Shown here: positions 20,746 to 31,649 of the stretch, piece by piece
Layout of the letters: every line of letters begins with the position of its first letter
How positions within the stretch are numbered: position 1 is the stretch's first letter
Source: Dothistroma septosporum
Taxonomy: Eukaryota; Ascomycota; Dothideomycetes; Mycosphaerellales; Mycosphaerellaceae
Reading direction: 5' to 3'
Assembly: GCA_002236755.2 (NCBI GenBank)
Contig: NBZP02000054.1
Span: 2,883,366-2,947,365 of the forward strand
Length of the DNA stretch: 64,000 nt
Notes under the pieces: generated by a model
Seen by the model: the letters and a program-made list of their open reading frames with translations, nothing else
Told to the model about the DNA's origin: nothing
Databases searched by the model: none
Program-made: the position numbers and the translations under genes

Positions 20746-22349
20746 ATGGACTCCACCACCATTGTCACGCAGGGCCCTTCTCCTGAGCAAGACTATGGTC
20801 TTGATGCAGTGGCCAGACATAACGCTCAAACGAGCACGCAGCAGTTTCCAGCGTACCACGAAGACGCTAGAGGTTTGGGTATCTACGTGAGCAGATCCTC
20901 TTTGCCTCAGCATCCTCACACATACTAACAGATTCAAAGCGAGATGATTATGGATCGGTCTACCAAGACGACCAGTATTATATCCATAACCCGCCGACAC
21001 CGAGGTCAAACACTGCCAGCGAGGGCGTGCGTCCCAGGAGCGGTCGTTCCACTCGTGGCCGGACTGATTCCCCTTTCAGCACGAGCAAGTCAAGGGTATC
21101 GAAATCGCCTGCGCCCAAGTCCAGACGAGAGAAGAAGAGCAAGCTCGACCGGAGCAAGACACCCAAGCTGACGGCACCACTTTCCGTCCTGACGAAGGAT
21201 TCCACCGTGCCAGTCAAGGACATTGAGGCATATGTCAATCGTTCGAGCGAGGAAAGGTTGCAGAAACTCGATGGCAAGAAGATACCTCGCCCGATGAACT
21301 CCTTCATGCTTTATCGCTCGTGCTATGCCGACCGACTGAAAGAATGGTCGGCCCAGAATAACCATCAAGTCGTCTCCGCGGTCGCTGGAGAAAGCTGGCC
21401 TATGGAATCCGATGAGGTCCGTCAGCAGTTCGATGACTGGTCCAAGCTGGAGCGCGCGAACCACCAGTTGGCCTTTCCGGCTTACAAGTTCTCACCAAGT
21501 AAAGCCGCCAGTAAGAAACGCAAAGGCGAATTCTCTGACGACGAGGGCGATTCTCTCGATCTCGACAACGATCCGGATGGCGAATACCGAAGTGGTCGTA
21601 GTGTGCGTCAGCGAAGACAAGAGCATAGGGAGCACACATATCTGCCCAATACGGTCGGATTCGAGTCTCATCCCTACTATGGTCAACAGCTCAGTGGATA
21701 CGAGCAGTCACGATACCAGTATGCCAACCCTGGCCGTCCTCTGCCCTCCAATATCGCTTACGATGGCAATGGCATGCCATACAACCCGCAGATAGGTGCA
21801 TATCTCCAAAGCAGTCTGCAACAGCAGCAACAGTATCAGTACATGCAAGAGGTACAAGGAGCCCGCGCACCCACGCCGGCCTCAATCAATGGTCAGCAGT
21901 CTCTTGGCGGCTTCGGATTGCCAGGAGGGCAGGCTGATGATATTTTCTCAACTTCACGCGCCAGCACGCCCCTGCAGCATTACCAGCAATCATATGACCC
22001 GGCAGCCTACCCGCAATATCAGCAGCACTACCAGACGTGTGCCTTCCAGCAAGTCTCGATGGCGCCGTCTCCGCCGCAGCCAGGAACGCAGCTATATGAG
22101 CACCAGCAGTACCTGCAGCAGGCTTCGCAACCGCAAACCGCGATCGACCCAAGCCTCGAAGCGGCGATGGAGGCTGCTGCGGCGTCCAGCGCTCATGGCG
22201 TGAGCCTGGAGAACCACTTCGACGATGCCATTGGCGATATGACTGCGGGAGGAGTGAGTGGGTTGACGGAGTACTTCGAGCAGTCGAACAGCCCGGCTGA
22301 TGTCAACGCGACGCTGGCGCCCACGTGGTCCCCGGACCTGAAGATATGA
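20746..22349 (+). CDS. HMG-box transcription factor (MATA_HMG type)
   Basis: Two exons (20746-20878, 20932-22349) give 516 aa. The donor could be GTATCT at 20879 or GTTTGG at 20873; both keep the frame with acceptor CTAACAG at 20931. A basic, Ser/Lys-rich region leads into an HMG box at about residues 160-235 that opens IPRPMNSFMLYRSCYADRLK and continues with GESWPMESDEVRQQFDDW. The RPMNSFMLYR start is typical of sequence-specific SOX/MATA-type boxes rather than abundant HMGB proteins. After a KKRK nuclear signal, the C-terminal half is Gln/Tyr/Pro-rich and looks like an activation domain. Fungal relatives control mating and fruiting-body development; that role here is inference. Confidence 0.85.
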
Positions 22350-22824
22350 GACAGATGATGGTACAATGCCCTGCGTGTTAGTTTGTGTTCGTAGATCGTA
22401 GCTCGCAATATCGGTTGTGCATCAATCGCTGATTCTTCCTCGGCATGTGAGAGTGCAAGTGAGGTTGACGACGTCGAAATGGCATTATCCCCAAGTAGTT
22501 CTACCCGGCTGCCGATCGCGCCTCCGACCTCGCCCGATTTCCTCACAACCTCGGGCCACTACCACCGCTAGCACCGACGCCCGTTAGCCGCACGCAGGTG
22601 CGAGGTGCATGTGTGTTGCTGTGTTGACGCTGGTGCAGCTCTCAAGAAGCCCTTCTCCTCCGGGCTACATATACTTCGGTGTACACATTCTTCCTCGCGC
22701 TGCAGGATCGCTCGTGGGTCTGTCTCCTTGCCAGCCAACACACTCCACACCACACTACTCCCCGTCCGCTCCACTCCACCCCACCCATAGTCGACCCCGA
22801 TCCTGCTCCCACCTGCTGGCAGCA
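22350..22824. promoter_or_regulatory. Promoter region of methylcitrate dehydratase gene
   Basis: The stretch from about 22735 to 22800 is strongly C/T-rich on the plus strand (CCACACCACACTACTCCCCG and similar), a common feature of active fungal promoters just before the start. A frame open from 22609 runs into the coding sequence but includes this tract, so it is treated as leader. Confidence 0.5.
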
Positions 22825-24575
22825 ATGTCCTCGCTCGCCGCCCGCAGTCTGCTTCGAACGTCGTCCAGAAGCCTAAGCCTAAGCCGCAGCCGAAGGACAC
22901 AAGCTTCACTCAGCAGCTCCTGCTCCTCCTGCTCCTCCGCGAGACTCGTCCAGCAGTCCTTCAACCCACAAGCCTCTCCAATTGCCCGGACACAGACTGC
23001 AAGAGCCTTCTCAGCAACAATGGTCGCCAAGTCCAACGCGCCGCCTTCGGGCCCGGTGCCGGAGTATGATCCCGAGATCAAGGACATGGCAGACTACATC
23101 CACAACTACAAGATCGACTCTGAGCTGGCTGTATGCACCCGCAGCACGGATAGACATTGGGCATGAACACTGATCGTTGGCTACAGATTGACACCGCCCG
23201 TTTCGTCTTCCTCGACACCCTGGGCTGCGGCCTGAAGGCCCTCGAATTCCCTTCCTGCACCAAGCTGCTGGGCCCTGTTGTGCCAGGCACGACTGTGCCC
23301 CACGGAGCTCGCGTCCCTGGTACGCCCTATGTGCTCTCGCCCATCGATGCTGCGTTCAACATCGGAGCTGCGATAAGATGGCTGGACTTCAACGACTGCT
23401 GGTTAGCGGCCGAGTGGGGTCACCCTTCTGACAATCTCGGTGCCATTCTCGCCGTTGCCGACTGGATGAACAGAACCAACAAGGCTGGTGCGCAGAAGAT
23501 CAATAACGGCAAGACGTTCACCGTCCACGACGTTCTCGAGGGTATGATCAAGGCGCACGAGATCCAGGGATGCTTGGCTCTGGAGAACAGCTTCAACAAA
23601 GTGGGTCTGGACCACGTCGTCAATGTCAAGGTCGCATCCACTGCTGTGGTCTCGCAGATGCTTGGCTTGGACGAGGAGCAGACCCGCGCCGCCATCTCTC
23701 AGGCTTGGGTCGATGGTCAGAGCTTGCGAACCTACCGTCACAGCCCGAACACCATGTCTCGTAAATCTTGGGCCGCGGGTGATGCGTGCCAGCGTGCCGT
23801 CGACATGGCTCTCAAGGTCTCTAAGGGCGAGGGAGGTCTCCGAACTGTGCTCTCCACGCCCACCTGGGGCTTCTACGACGTCAACTTCAATGGTCAGAAG
23901 TTCAAGTTCCAGCGTCCCTACGGCAGCTACGTCATGGAAAACGTCCTCTTCAAGGTTTCCTACCCTGCGGAATTCCACTCTCAGACAGCGGTAGAGGCGG
24001 CTGAGCGTATCCATCATCAGCTCAAGGACATGGGCAAGTCCGCTGCAGACATTGAGGAAATCACGAATCGAACTCACGAAGCTTGCATCCGCATCATTGA
24101 CAAGCAACACAAGCCAATGGAAAATTACGCTGACCGTGATCACTGCGTGCAATACATGGCTGCCACCATGCTTGTATTCGGCCGATTGACTGCCGACGAC
24201 TACACTGATGGTGGTGAGGCAGCCACCAGCGAGCTGGTCGAGAGTCTCCGCCAGCGTATCGCCTGTAAAGAGGACCCGGCTTTCACAGAGGACTATCACA
24301 ACCCTGATAAGCGGACCATCTCGAATGCACTGACTGTGAAGCTGAAGGATGGCACTGTCTTGCCGGAGGTCGTCGTGGAAGCTCCGTTGGGTCACAGACT
24401 TCGCAGAGAAGAGGCGAAACCAGAGATTCTAGCCAAGTACAAGCGACACATCGAGCCTCACTTTGCTGCAGACCATGTGAAGAAGCTCGTAGACTTGGGC
24501 AACAACCCATCGGAGCTGTACAAGATGCAAGTCGACGAGTACGTGGACCTGTATGTCAAGGACAAGATTTTGTAA
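22825..24575 (+). CDS. Mitochondrial 2-methylcitrate dehydratase (MmgE/PrpD)
   Basis: Exons 22825-23130 and 23187-24575 (56-nt intron, donor GTATGC, acceptor CTACAG) encode 563 aa. The first ~65 residues are rich in Arg, Ser and Ala with no acidic residue (MSSLAARSLLRTSSRSLSLS), a mitochondrial presequence. The rest is the MmgE/PrpD fold: IDTARFVFLDTLGCGLKALE, the RWLDFNDCW active-site region, AAEWGHPSDNLGAILAVADW and SRKSWAAGDACQRAVDMALK. The enzyme dehydrates 2-methylcitrate to cis-aconitate-type product in the methylcitrate cycle, which clears propionyl-CoA. Length and motifs are complete. The open frame upstream to 22609 is read as 5' leader because the transit peptide begins cleanly at the 22825 ATG. 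Confidence 0.93.
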
Positions 24576-26320
24576 ATATCGTTAAAGATGAAGCCATTGT
24601 GGCCCTGGACGAATCAAAGGGTAGAGCATACCGGCCTGCCTTCGCTCACGACGATGATGCCAACGACTCCCAGAACGGCATGCTACGCGCATCGTCTGGT
24701 TACAGCAAAAGCAGCTGGCGGACGTTGACACTGCCGATTCGAAGCCTGGCCGGGCGGAAGCGCAAAGTGCCAAGCTTTTCGAGCCCGTACGGCCATATGT
24801 CTTGTTGCTCACCGGCTTGTCGATGCTACGAATGTCTTGACTCTTAAAGTATGCCGTCGTCATTGTGGAACTCGCATGTTTTGGTGCCTTACTGCAGGAA
24901 GGGAGCGCAGTGTGCGGCATCTGCTGCGCGGGCAGAGCTCAATGGCGACCAATGGAACAATGATTTAGTTCCGGACGGTGCCGATGGCGGTCCCACACAA
25001 TCTTGTCCTTGAGCCTCTTTCTTGACCTCACCTCTCCTGTGTGCCTTCATGCACGCTACCAAGACACACGAATGTACGCGACATGGACGACACTGGCTGT
25101 CGAGAACTACCGAGCGCAGCGCACGGAGCGCTAGGCGCCAAGGCACGACAAGGTCATGTGCGACGAAGAACATTCCCCTGCAGGTTCACAAGCCCATGCG
25201 AGAGAGCTCGCTGCCTATGCCCTACCGAAGGGTCCGCCATAGCGACTTGTGAAAATTACCGCCGGCGCCGCCGGGACAACTGCCAAGGTCCTCTCTGGCA
25301 ACCAGGCTCGGAGCGATGAACACGGACACATCGTACGCCTCGGCATGGCTTGCTCTTCGTGATCCTCCGCGGCGATAGATTGATACACCGTGAATAGACG
25401 CACTTCAGGTGCAGACTTGAATGCGGCGATGTGGCAAGGAGGTCCTGATCTGCTCTGCCCTGTCATGCTCCGCGCCCGCGTACATCACCCCACACGCCGA
25501 CGTTGTTGCGGCAGCTTGCAAAGTTCTCAACAACGATCCGGCTCCTTATGCGTCATGCTCCTAGCTAGCACACGCTGAAAGCGCTGCAATCTCGATACAA
25601 CATCGGAGTATGGTTTTCGATAGCGTCGCGAAGCAAGGCTTCGCTGACGCATCCTCCACCACACACCACGGGTGCACCGCGATGCAATACTACACAATCC
25701 GTTCGGAACGTGCTGCGAGTCGCAGGGCGTGACCCGGGACGCTTGGTCCTCCGCTCGATAAAAGGTGTTATGTGAATACTAAACGCTTATGTGAGGGTGA
25801 TAGGCTGCGCCGACGACTGTTACCGCAGCCGCCGGCATGGCGTTCCCAAGGAGTGGCGATGTGGTAACTCGCCCTTTCAGCATCTGGTTTGCATGGCCAT
25901 CCAAGAAGCATCCCTTTCATCTTGGGCTCCAATTCCGGCCTGGCTACTCTTGGCCACGCCATACGCACACAGATCGCGAGCACGCTAATAGGCAATGGAC
26001 TGCATTAGTAGAGAATCTTGTGCGCTAGAGGATCCTTCTGAGACATGCTTTCAGCGTCATCCGGGATTCTGCTCCATCCCACGAACAGTACGGCGGAAGC
26101 TACGGATATGTATCTCGCCGTGAGCAGGTCAGGGCGCCATTACATAACCCAGCTCGGATGGCCGCAGTGCTCGTGGCATTGCTGGAACTAGTGGCGAAGT
26201 GATGAAACTGTCAGCGTCTGGCAAGTGAGGCCCTTGCGCGCAAGCAAGCAAATACAATCTTGTTCCTTGACCCAGCCAAACCCCTCGCCCATAGACTTCG
26301 CGGTGGGCAAAAGACACGAC
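24576..26320. other. Gene-poor 1.7-kb region
   Basis: Only short overlapping ORFs on both strands; none shows a domain or a convincing splice structure. It precedes the first of two bHLH genes and may be their extended upstream regulatory region. Confidence 0.5.
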
Positions 26321-27076
26321 ATGACCCTCAATGTTGAAACAGTGGCGCTCTTCGCGTCAAACGCCAACGAACTTTTAGCCGACCCTCCAAATAACCGCCC
26401 GCTGCAAGACGTGGCACTCAGTGTTGCGGATACTATGCTGCTGAAACGACTATCAAACTCGGCTCATATACGGCAGCCCCAGGTAATGCAATCTCGGGAC
26501 AATGGATGGCTCATGGAAGATCCTCCTCTGGGAGGGCAGTCTTGGGGGGAAGTAGGGCGTGACAATGTCTTTGGGCCTTTGCCAAATACTGTGCTCGGCA
26601 ATTCCTCTGGCAATGAAAGAGGAGACCGTGAAGACGACGACGAGCGTGTGGGAAGTGATCGAGATGGCATCAGCGATGTCAAGGCTGAAGTATCAAAATG
26701 GAAGTCACGCATTACTGGCGAGGAGAAGGCAATCCGAGTTTCTGTCTTACAACGACCACACGCGGCTGTAGAGAAGAGATACCGGCAAACCGTCAACACA
26801 AAGTTACAGCAACTTTACATGTCGATTCCAGCTTCAGGGAGGTTCTCCCCTGATGAGAGAACAGTCTCCGGTCGCGACGAAAACGACCAAGCAGCCAAAC
26901 CGGTAGTTCTCGACAAGGCCATTCAGTATGTCCAACACTTGACAGAGACGTATCTCAAATACGATGCCGATATTGAAGACCTACGGGGCCAACTGCATGA
27001 GCTTGCTGATCGCTATGGTATCAGCGAGCCAATGATGCAGTCACGAGCCGGGGAGCGAACTTATGACACGGCTTGA
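26321..27076 (+). CDS. bHLH transcription factor, first of a tandem pair
   Basis: An ORF of 251 aa from the ATG at 26321. The N-terminal ~145 residues are acidic and disordered (NERGDREDDDERVGSDRDG). A bHLH domain occupies about residues 145-225: basic region and helix 1 AAVEKRYRQTVNTKLQQLY, an enlarged loop of about 25 residues with two acidic/polar stretches, then helix 2 KPVVLDKAIQYVQHLTETYL, and a leucine-rich continuation (DIEDLRGQLHELADRYG) that could be a zipper. The EKRYR basic motif with tyrosine is the SREBP-like type. The same motif starts the domain of the next gene, suggesting related genes. An upstream exon is possible because the frame is open to 26225, but the ATG is the simplest start. 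Confidence 0.75.
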   Translation: MTLNVETVALFASNANELLADPPNNRPLQDVALSVADTMLLKRLSNSAHIRQPQVMQSRDNGWLMEDPPLGGQSWGEVGRDNVFGPLPNTVLGNSSGNERGDREDDDERVGSDRDGISDVKAEVSKWKSRITGEEKAIRVSVLQRPHAAVEKRYRQTVNTKLQQLYMSIPASGRFSPDERTVSGRDENDQAAKPVVLDKAIQYVQHLTETYLKYDADIEDLRGQLHELADRYGISEPMMQSRAGERTYDTA

Positions 27077-28658
27077 GAATTGTTTCTCGTTCACAGTGTG
27101 GCCCAAGCAGGCCATGTGTCTCTCGGAAGACCTTCGAATATCACATACTATCCCCTTCAAGACTCGACACAACACGCCTTCATGACTGGGATCGAGCGAC
27201 CATTGCGTACCAAACTATATACTTGGATTGTCTGAGAACTCCGGCTATACGCTACAGCCAACTTCTCATGCGCTACTCGAACACCATTACCGAGAGTTGC
27301 TCAGTCTAGAAGTGCTCGCATCGAGGCCACTTACCGTCAACATTTCGACACCATTACTGATATGAGCTCACTATAGTGCATCTGGACCGGAACCTCGGGA
27401 TCAATTGTAACCGAAAGAATGAATTCCCGTCCTACTTGAAACCTCGAGGGCCTAGTCCGTTCTGGTCAGAGTGTGTCTCACTGCTCCTTGCAACTTTCTA
27501 ACGGGCCGAACGCTTGAGACTTTTGTCAAAGCATACTTACGTTTCCAGATATGACTACTCCTGTTCAAGGCTGAGACTCTGCCATGTGGAGAGCACCGAG
27601 CTCATACTGCGGCCCGCTGCAATGTCTGACCCGTTTGCAAACCCTTGGTCGCCACGACAGACCTAGCATCGAGATATATGGAGGAATTTGCTGGAAGACT
27701 GAGCACATTGAGATGCTCACTAGAGTCTATTCCCATGTCACCTGCCTGGATGGATCATCTTCAGTCACTGCACATGCGCGGGGTCATGCAGCTTGCTTTC
27801 GACCACTGGCCGATCGCTCTGGTAGCTTCACGTCGGAAAGCCAGAAGCGTATTTCTATATCGCATCATCACAGCTTCTCGCGCCTCTCATTGTCATGGCC
27901 CAATCTGCTCTCTGCCGTGATTGACGAGGATAATGAGAGATTTCAGTGCTGAGGCATCTGGACACGCCACAATTTGAATTGCTCGACCAAAGTAACGCGC
28001 TACCCAAGTCAGTGTCATATCGCAATCAAGCCATCGGACTGGCCGACGACGGGAGTATTCAATGTACTGTGGGGTAGATTCTGCGTTTCTGACCGTTCAC
28101 CCCCGGACGGAACTCCTGACCCTTGCCAAGATGGCACGTGTCTGTAGGCATGGTCGGTAAACTTCAAGCAATCGCCGCGGAGATTTGCGACGGCTTGCAC
28201 TCTAGTAATGCCCGATGGCTGCCCCGGGTCTCAAAATACGACACGCCACATTACACTCGAGGGATCTCGCATCTTCCGTTGGCCTGATCGACGGTGGTTG
28301 AGTGAATGGACGGCGATAGTTCCTGGTACATCGCATGGCAGGCTTGCCAATCCCTGACAGACATGTGGACTGCGCTTCCAAAGCTTCAAGGGAGCCTAGG
28401 AAAGAGTCTTATGCCTGCATCGTCGATAGCCAATGCGCGAGTCTCAACAGCACACGAGATCTAGCAGCTTTGACCCCATGTTGACCCTTATCTCTTTCCT
28501 GCTGAGTGTTGGTTTGTTCTTCGAGTTCGCGGTGAGCTGATGTAAACCCAGCTTGATCACCCCATATCCAGACCTGTTTCAGCACAAAGTTTCAGAGATA
28601 ACTTTCTGCTTCTTTGGACCAGAAGCATATTCGCGCGTCACGAAAGTCGAGCTGGGAC
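27077..28658. other. Intergenic between two bHLH genes
   Basis: About 1.6 kb without a supported gene. Composition seems more A/T-rich than the coding parts. It probably includes the 3' end of the first and the promoter of the second regulator. Confidence 0.5.
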
Positions 28659-29538
28659 ATGGACGTCTACATAGATACCTCCACTTTGAGCATGGATACC
28701 CATCTCTTTCCTTCCGCATTCGGCAGTAAGTCCGCATACGATCGTACTTTGACGGTCCGTACTGACGATCTCCAGATGCCGAATACCTGCACTCGGACGA
28801 TAGCCACGTCGAATTGATGCACTCTCTTCATGGTACCTGGAACCCGGGGCCAACATTCAATCAAGAAATGTACTATGGCGACATGAATAGTTATGGTCCC
28901 CTAATGCTGTACGATGCACACATGTCGTGCGGTATCAACGTGGCGCCCAACTACCAGATCGAGCCATCACATGCGGTAGAACGAAGACTGCCCACGTCCA
29001 ATGGACAAAAACGAAAGTCGCAAAGCTCATCAGACGCAGTAGCTTCAAAACGACAGGTACTGCGATGGGCCCGTACAATTCAGACAAGGCACTGACGCCA
29101 TGACAGAAGCACAGCGCTCGCCAAAGAAGCAGTGTCAGCGGCAGCAGCAGTCCCAGAAGTACAAATAGCGACTCCACAAACCCCACGGCACCAAGTTCCC
29201 GTGCCCATTACGCCGTCGAGAAACGTTACCGAGCGACGCTGAACGACCGCTACGCCACGCTCGCTCGACTCGTATCGCGCGCCGAGACGCAGAAGATATG
29301 TCGAATTGAGAATAAACAGTGGGAGGTTCCTTCCAAGCTCGACAGTTCAGGTTCCAGTAGCAACAACGGGCCATGCAAACGCCAGAGCAAGACGACAACC
29401 CTCTCCGTCGCCATTGATACGATTGCTCTTCTTGACCGCGGTTGTATGCGTAAGGTTAAGGAGCTCCAGTCTTTGAGGTCTCGCCTGGACAGCATAGCCA
29501 GTTCGGTGTCGGCCGACTGTGACTGCGACAACGAGTGA
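28659..29538 (+). CDS. bHLH transcription factor, second of a tandem pair
   Basis: Three exons (28659-28725, 28776-29056, 29107-29538) joined by two 50-nt introns with donors GTAAGT and GTACTG encode 259 aa. The N-terminus is Met/Tyr/Ser-rich and the middle is basic (KRKSQSSSDAVASKRQ). The bHLH domain lies at about residues 150-245: HYAVEKRYRATLNDRYATLA, then an unusually long loop of about 40 residues containing two cysteines, then TTLSVAIDTIALLDRGCMRK and KELQSLRSRLDS. The shared AVEKRYR core links it to the gene at 26321, yet the exon structure differs, so the duplication, if any, is old. Function unknown; DNA-binding regulator by fold. Confidence 0.75.
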
Positions 29539-30506
29539 GATGTCGACGTTCTTTGACTCGGATTTACAGCACATTCAAGAAGCGAGCTTTGCTGGCAGGG
29601 TAGGCGTAGCGACGTCTGCCAGAGTATACCTAATCAAGGGCAGTATTGTTGTCCTGGTGCGCGTGCCCACGGAGAGCGGAAGCTCTCAATGGAAGGAGGA
29701 GGATCTTGATACCCCGGGATAGATCGATGTGTAGACGGCTCTCTGCCTCTTTCTGGTAAAGAGTCCATATGGGTACTGTACTAGCTCTTCCAGCTGTGGT
29801 AGTCTCATGCCTAATGATTCGCGCTTCCAGAATCGACCTCGTCAGACTGACCTGGTCGGATCTTCGCCTTGTTGTATGTGGCACCAACTGTCGACTCGTT
29901 GATCATGACCTAAAGCACAGATTTTCGCGTCGCTATGCGCAAGGCCTAGCGCGTGGACTGCCTTGAGCGTGTATTGCAGAGTTTGAGAGTACCAACAAGC
30001 ATGATCGGTATATTGGGGTGATGTGGTCGAAGCATCCATGTGGTGTGTGACTCGACGACAAGACCACCCTCAGCAGTGAATGGTACGTACGTTTCGTGGC
30101 CACGTTAGCCAAGGTCCATTGTTGTGAAGGCCAAGACATCGACATATGGCGTGTTCATCATCAACAATCAAGCCATGGTCGGGCCGCAGTGCAAGTCATC
30201 GAAGTAGCGGTCGAGCGTACCTTTGGACTGCGGTCTGTGCCAGTACCATGACTGCGAGTATGTTGTATCTCCACCCGACCGGTGACTGGCATCAAAGACC
30301 ACGGCACGTGACGGCAGCACATGTGTGTCCAAGAGGATGGGCACCATCTCGCGTGAAGATGAACTGCCCCGTGGCGCTACTCCGATATTCTCTTATCCCC
30401 GCAATCTCCAGCCACAACTTTATCTTCACTGGTCTTGGCTGAAAAGTTCGAGTTCGAAGTCTGCTCACCAAACACTCTCCCACGGACACCATACACCACC
30501 ACAACC
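29539..30506. other. Intergenic, no gene seen
   Basis: About 970 bp with short random ORFs only. The last ~150 bp should contain the promoter and leader of the NUG1-like gene. Confidence 0.5.
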
Positions 30507-31496
30507 ATGAAGGTCGGCAAGCCCAAGTCGAAGCGCGTGCCTGTCCGCCTGCGGCACAAGATCCAAAAGGCGTCGGCGAACAAACAACGCAAAGAGCGGA
30601 AAGATGCGAAAAAGAATCCGCAATGGCGGTCGCGTCTGAAGAAGGACCCTGGCGTTCCTAATCTGTTCCCTTATAAGGACAAGGTTCTCGCTGAGATTGA
30701 AGAGAGCAAGAGGAAGAAGGAGGAGGAGAAGCAGAGGAGAATGGCAGTGGCCAAGGCGCAGCGAGAAGGACGCAAGGTCGAGGCCACCGATGAGGCCATG
30801 GAGGTTGAGGATGAAGAGCTGTCTGATCCTGGAGAAGACGATGATGTGAAGCAGGACAGCAATGACGGAGATGATATGGAAGAAGACTCAAACCCTATGG
30901 CGGCGCTGTTGGCATCTGCGCAAGCTCGCGCCCAGGCTTTCCAGGCCGAGGATGATGACGATGAAGACGATGACCAGGACGACGAGGACGAAGAGGAGAT
31001 TGCGGCATCTGACAAGGCCAAGAAGGCAACGCAACCGAAGACTGCCACAGCGCTGGCCAAGCGAGAGCTTCCGAAACAGGCCCTCCTTGACCCGATTAAG
31101 ACAGTCACCAAACTTCTGGACAGATTACAGGAGACGCAAGAAGGCATCCAGCAGCTTCTCGAATACTACCAGCTCCCACCTCTCGTCACAGCCGGTAGCG
31201 ACACCACCACCCGGCTTCTTGTCGATGTAGCGCGGAAGCGTGGACGCTTGGGCCGTGGGGGCATCCCGAACCTCAACGCCGCAGCCTTGACAGTCCTGTC
31301 AGATGTCAACGATGGCCGTCTCAAGCTACCTGCATCGTCACAGCAGCCCTCAGCGACGTCGCAAGCCGCAGTGAACAAGGGAGAAGTGCAGATTGTCACG
31401 CAACTAGCGCAGCCATTTCGGATCGAGGGACTGTTCGGCGACTCTTGGAAGGACGGGGTTGGTCAGGATGCAGGAGCAATGAAAGTCGAGACATGA
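30507..31496 (+). CDS. NUG1-like protein lacking the GTPase core
   Basis: An intronless 329-aa protein. Residues 1-~75 are the classic start of nuclear GTPase Nug1 (MKVGKPKSKRVPVRLRHKIQ, later SRLKKDPGVPNLFPYKDKVL). An acidic low-complexity linker with NPMAALLASAQARAQAF follows to about residue 175. The sequence then passes directly into the C-terminal Nug1 region (PKQALLDPIKTVTKLLDRLQ, DVARKRGRLGRGGIPNLNAA, PFRIEGLFGDSW). The circularly permuted GTPase domain that normally lies between them, with DARDP, NKxD, PNVGKS and DxPG motifs, is absent; Nug1 homologues are usually near 500-560 aa. The frame is open across the joint, so this is either a genuine domain-loss form or an assembly deletion. 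A normal Nug1 acts in pre-60S maturation; this version could not bind GTP. Confidence 0.85.
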   Translation: MKVGKPKSKRVPVRLRHKIQKASANKQRKERKDAKKNPQWRSRLKKDPGVPNLFPYKDKVLAEIEESKRKKEEEKQRRMAVAKAQREGRKVEATDEAMEVEDEELSDPGEDDDVKQDSNDGDDMEEDSNPMAALLASAQARAQAFQAEDDDDEDDDQDDEDEEEIAASDKAKKATQPKTATALAKRELPKQALLDPIKTVTKLLDRLQETQEGIQQLLEYYQLPPLVTAGSDTTTRLLVDVARKRGRLGRGGIPNLNAAALTVLSDVNDGRLKLPASSQQPSATSQAAVNKGEVQIVTQLAQPFRIEGLFGDSWKDGVGQDAGAMKVET

Positions 31497-31649
31497 TTGA
31501 GAGGTGATTGTTGGCTTCGTCTATTTGCCAGCTTGTTTGCTCGACGCTGCTACGCATAGAGATACCCCTCTCCATCCATCTACTTCTCTCGCGCACACAG
31601 CATGCTTGCATCCGTGACTAAATCCTCAATGCCGCGGTGTAGCCCGCAT
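31497..31649. terminator. Convergent 3' region, NUG1-like / NAA15
   Basis: Only 153 bp separate the two convergent stop codons, so both transcripts must end here or overlap. No canonical AATAAA was seen. Confidence 0.4.

Noticed and set aside
22609..22824. N-terminal extension of methylcitrate dehydratase
   Set aside because: The frame is open, but this part is C/T-rich promoter-like sequence and the transit peptide begins at ATG 22825.
23403..24395. A 330-codon open frame antisense to methylcitrate dehydratase
   Set aside because: It mirrors the codon bias of the real gene on the other strand and has no domain of its own.
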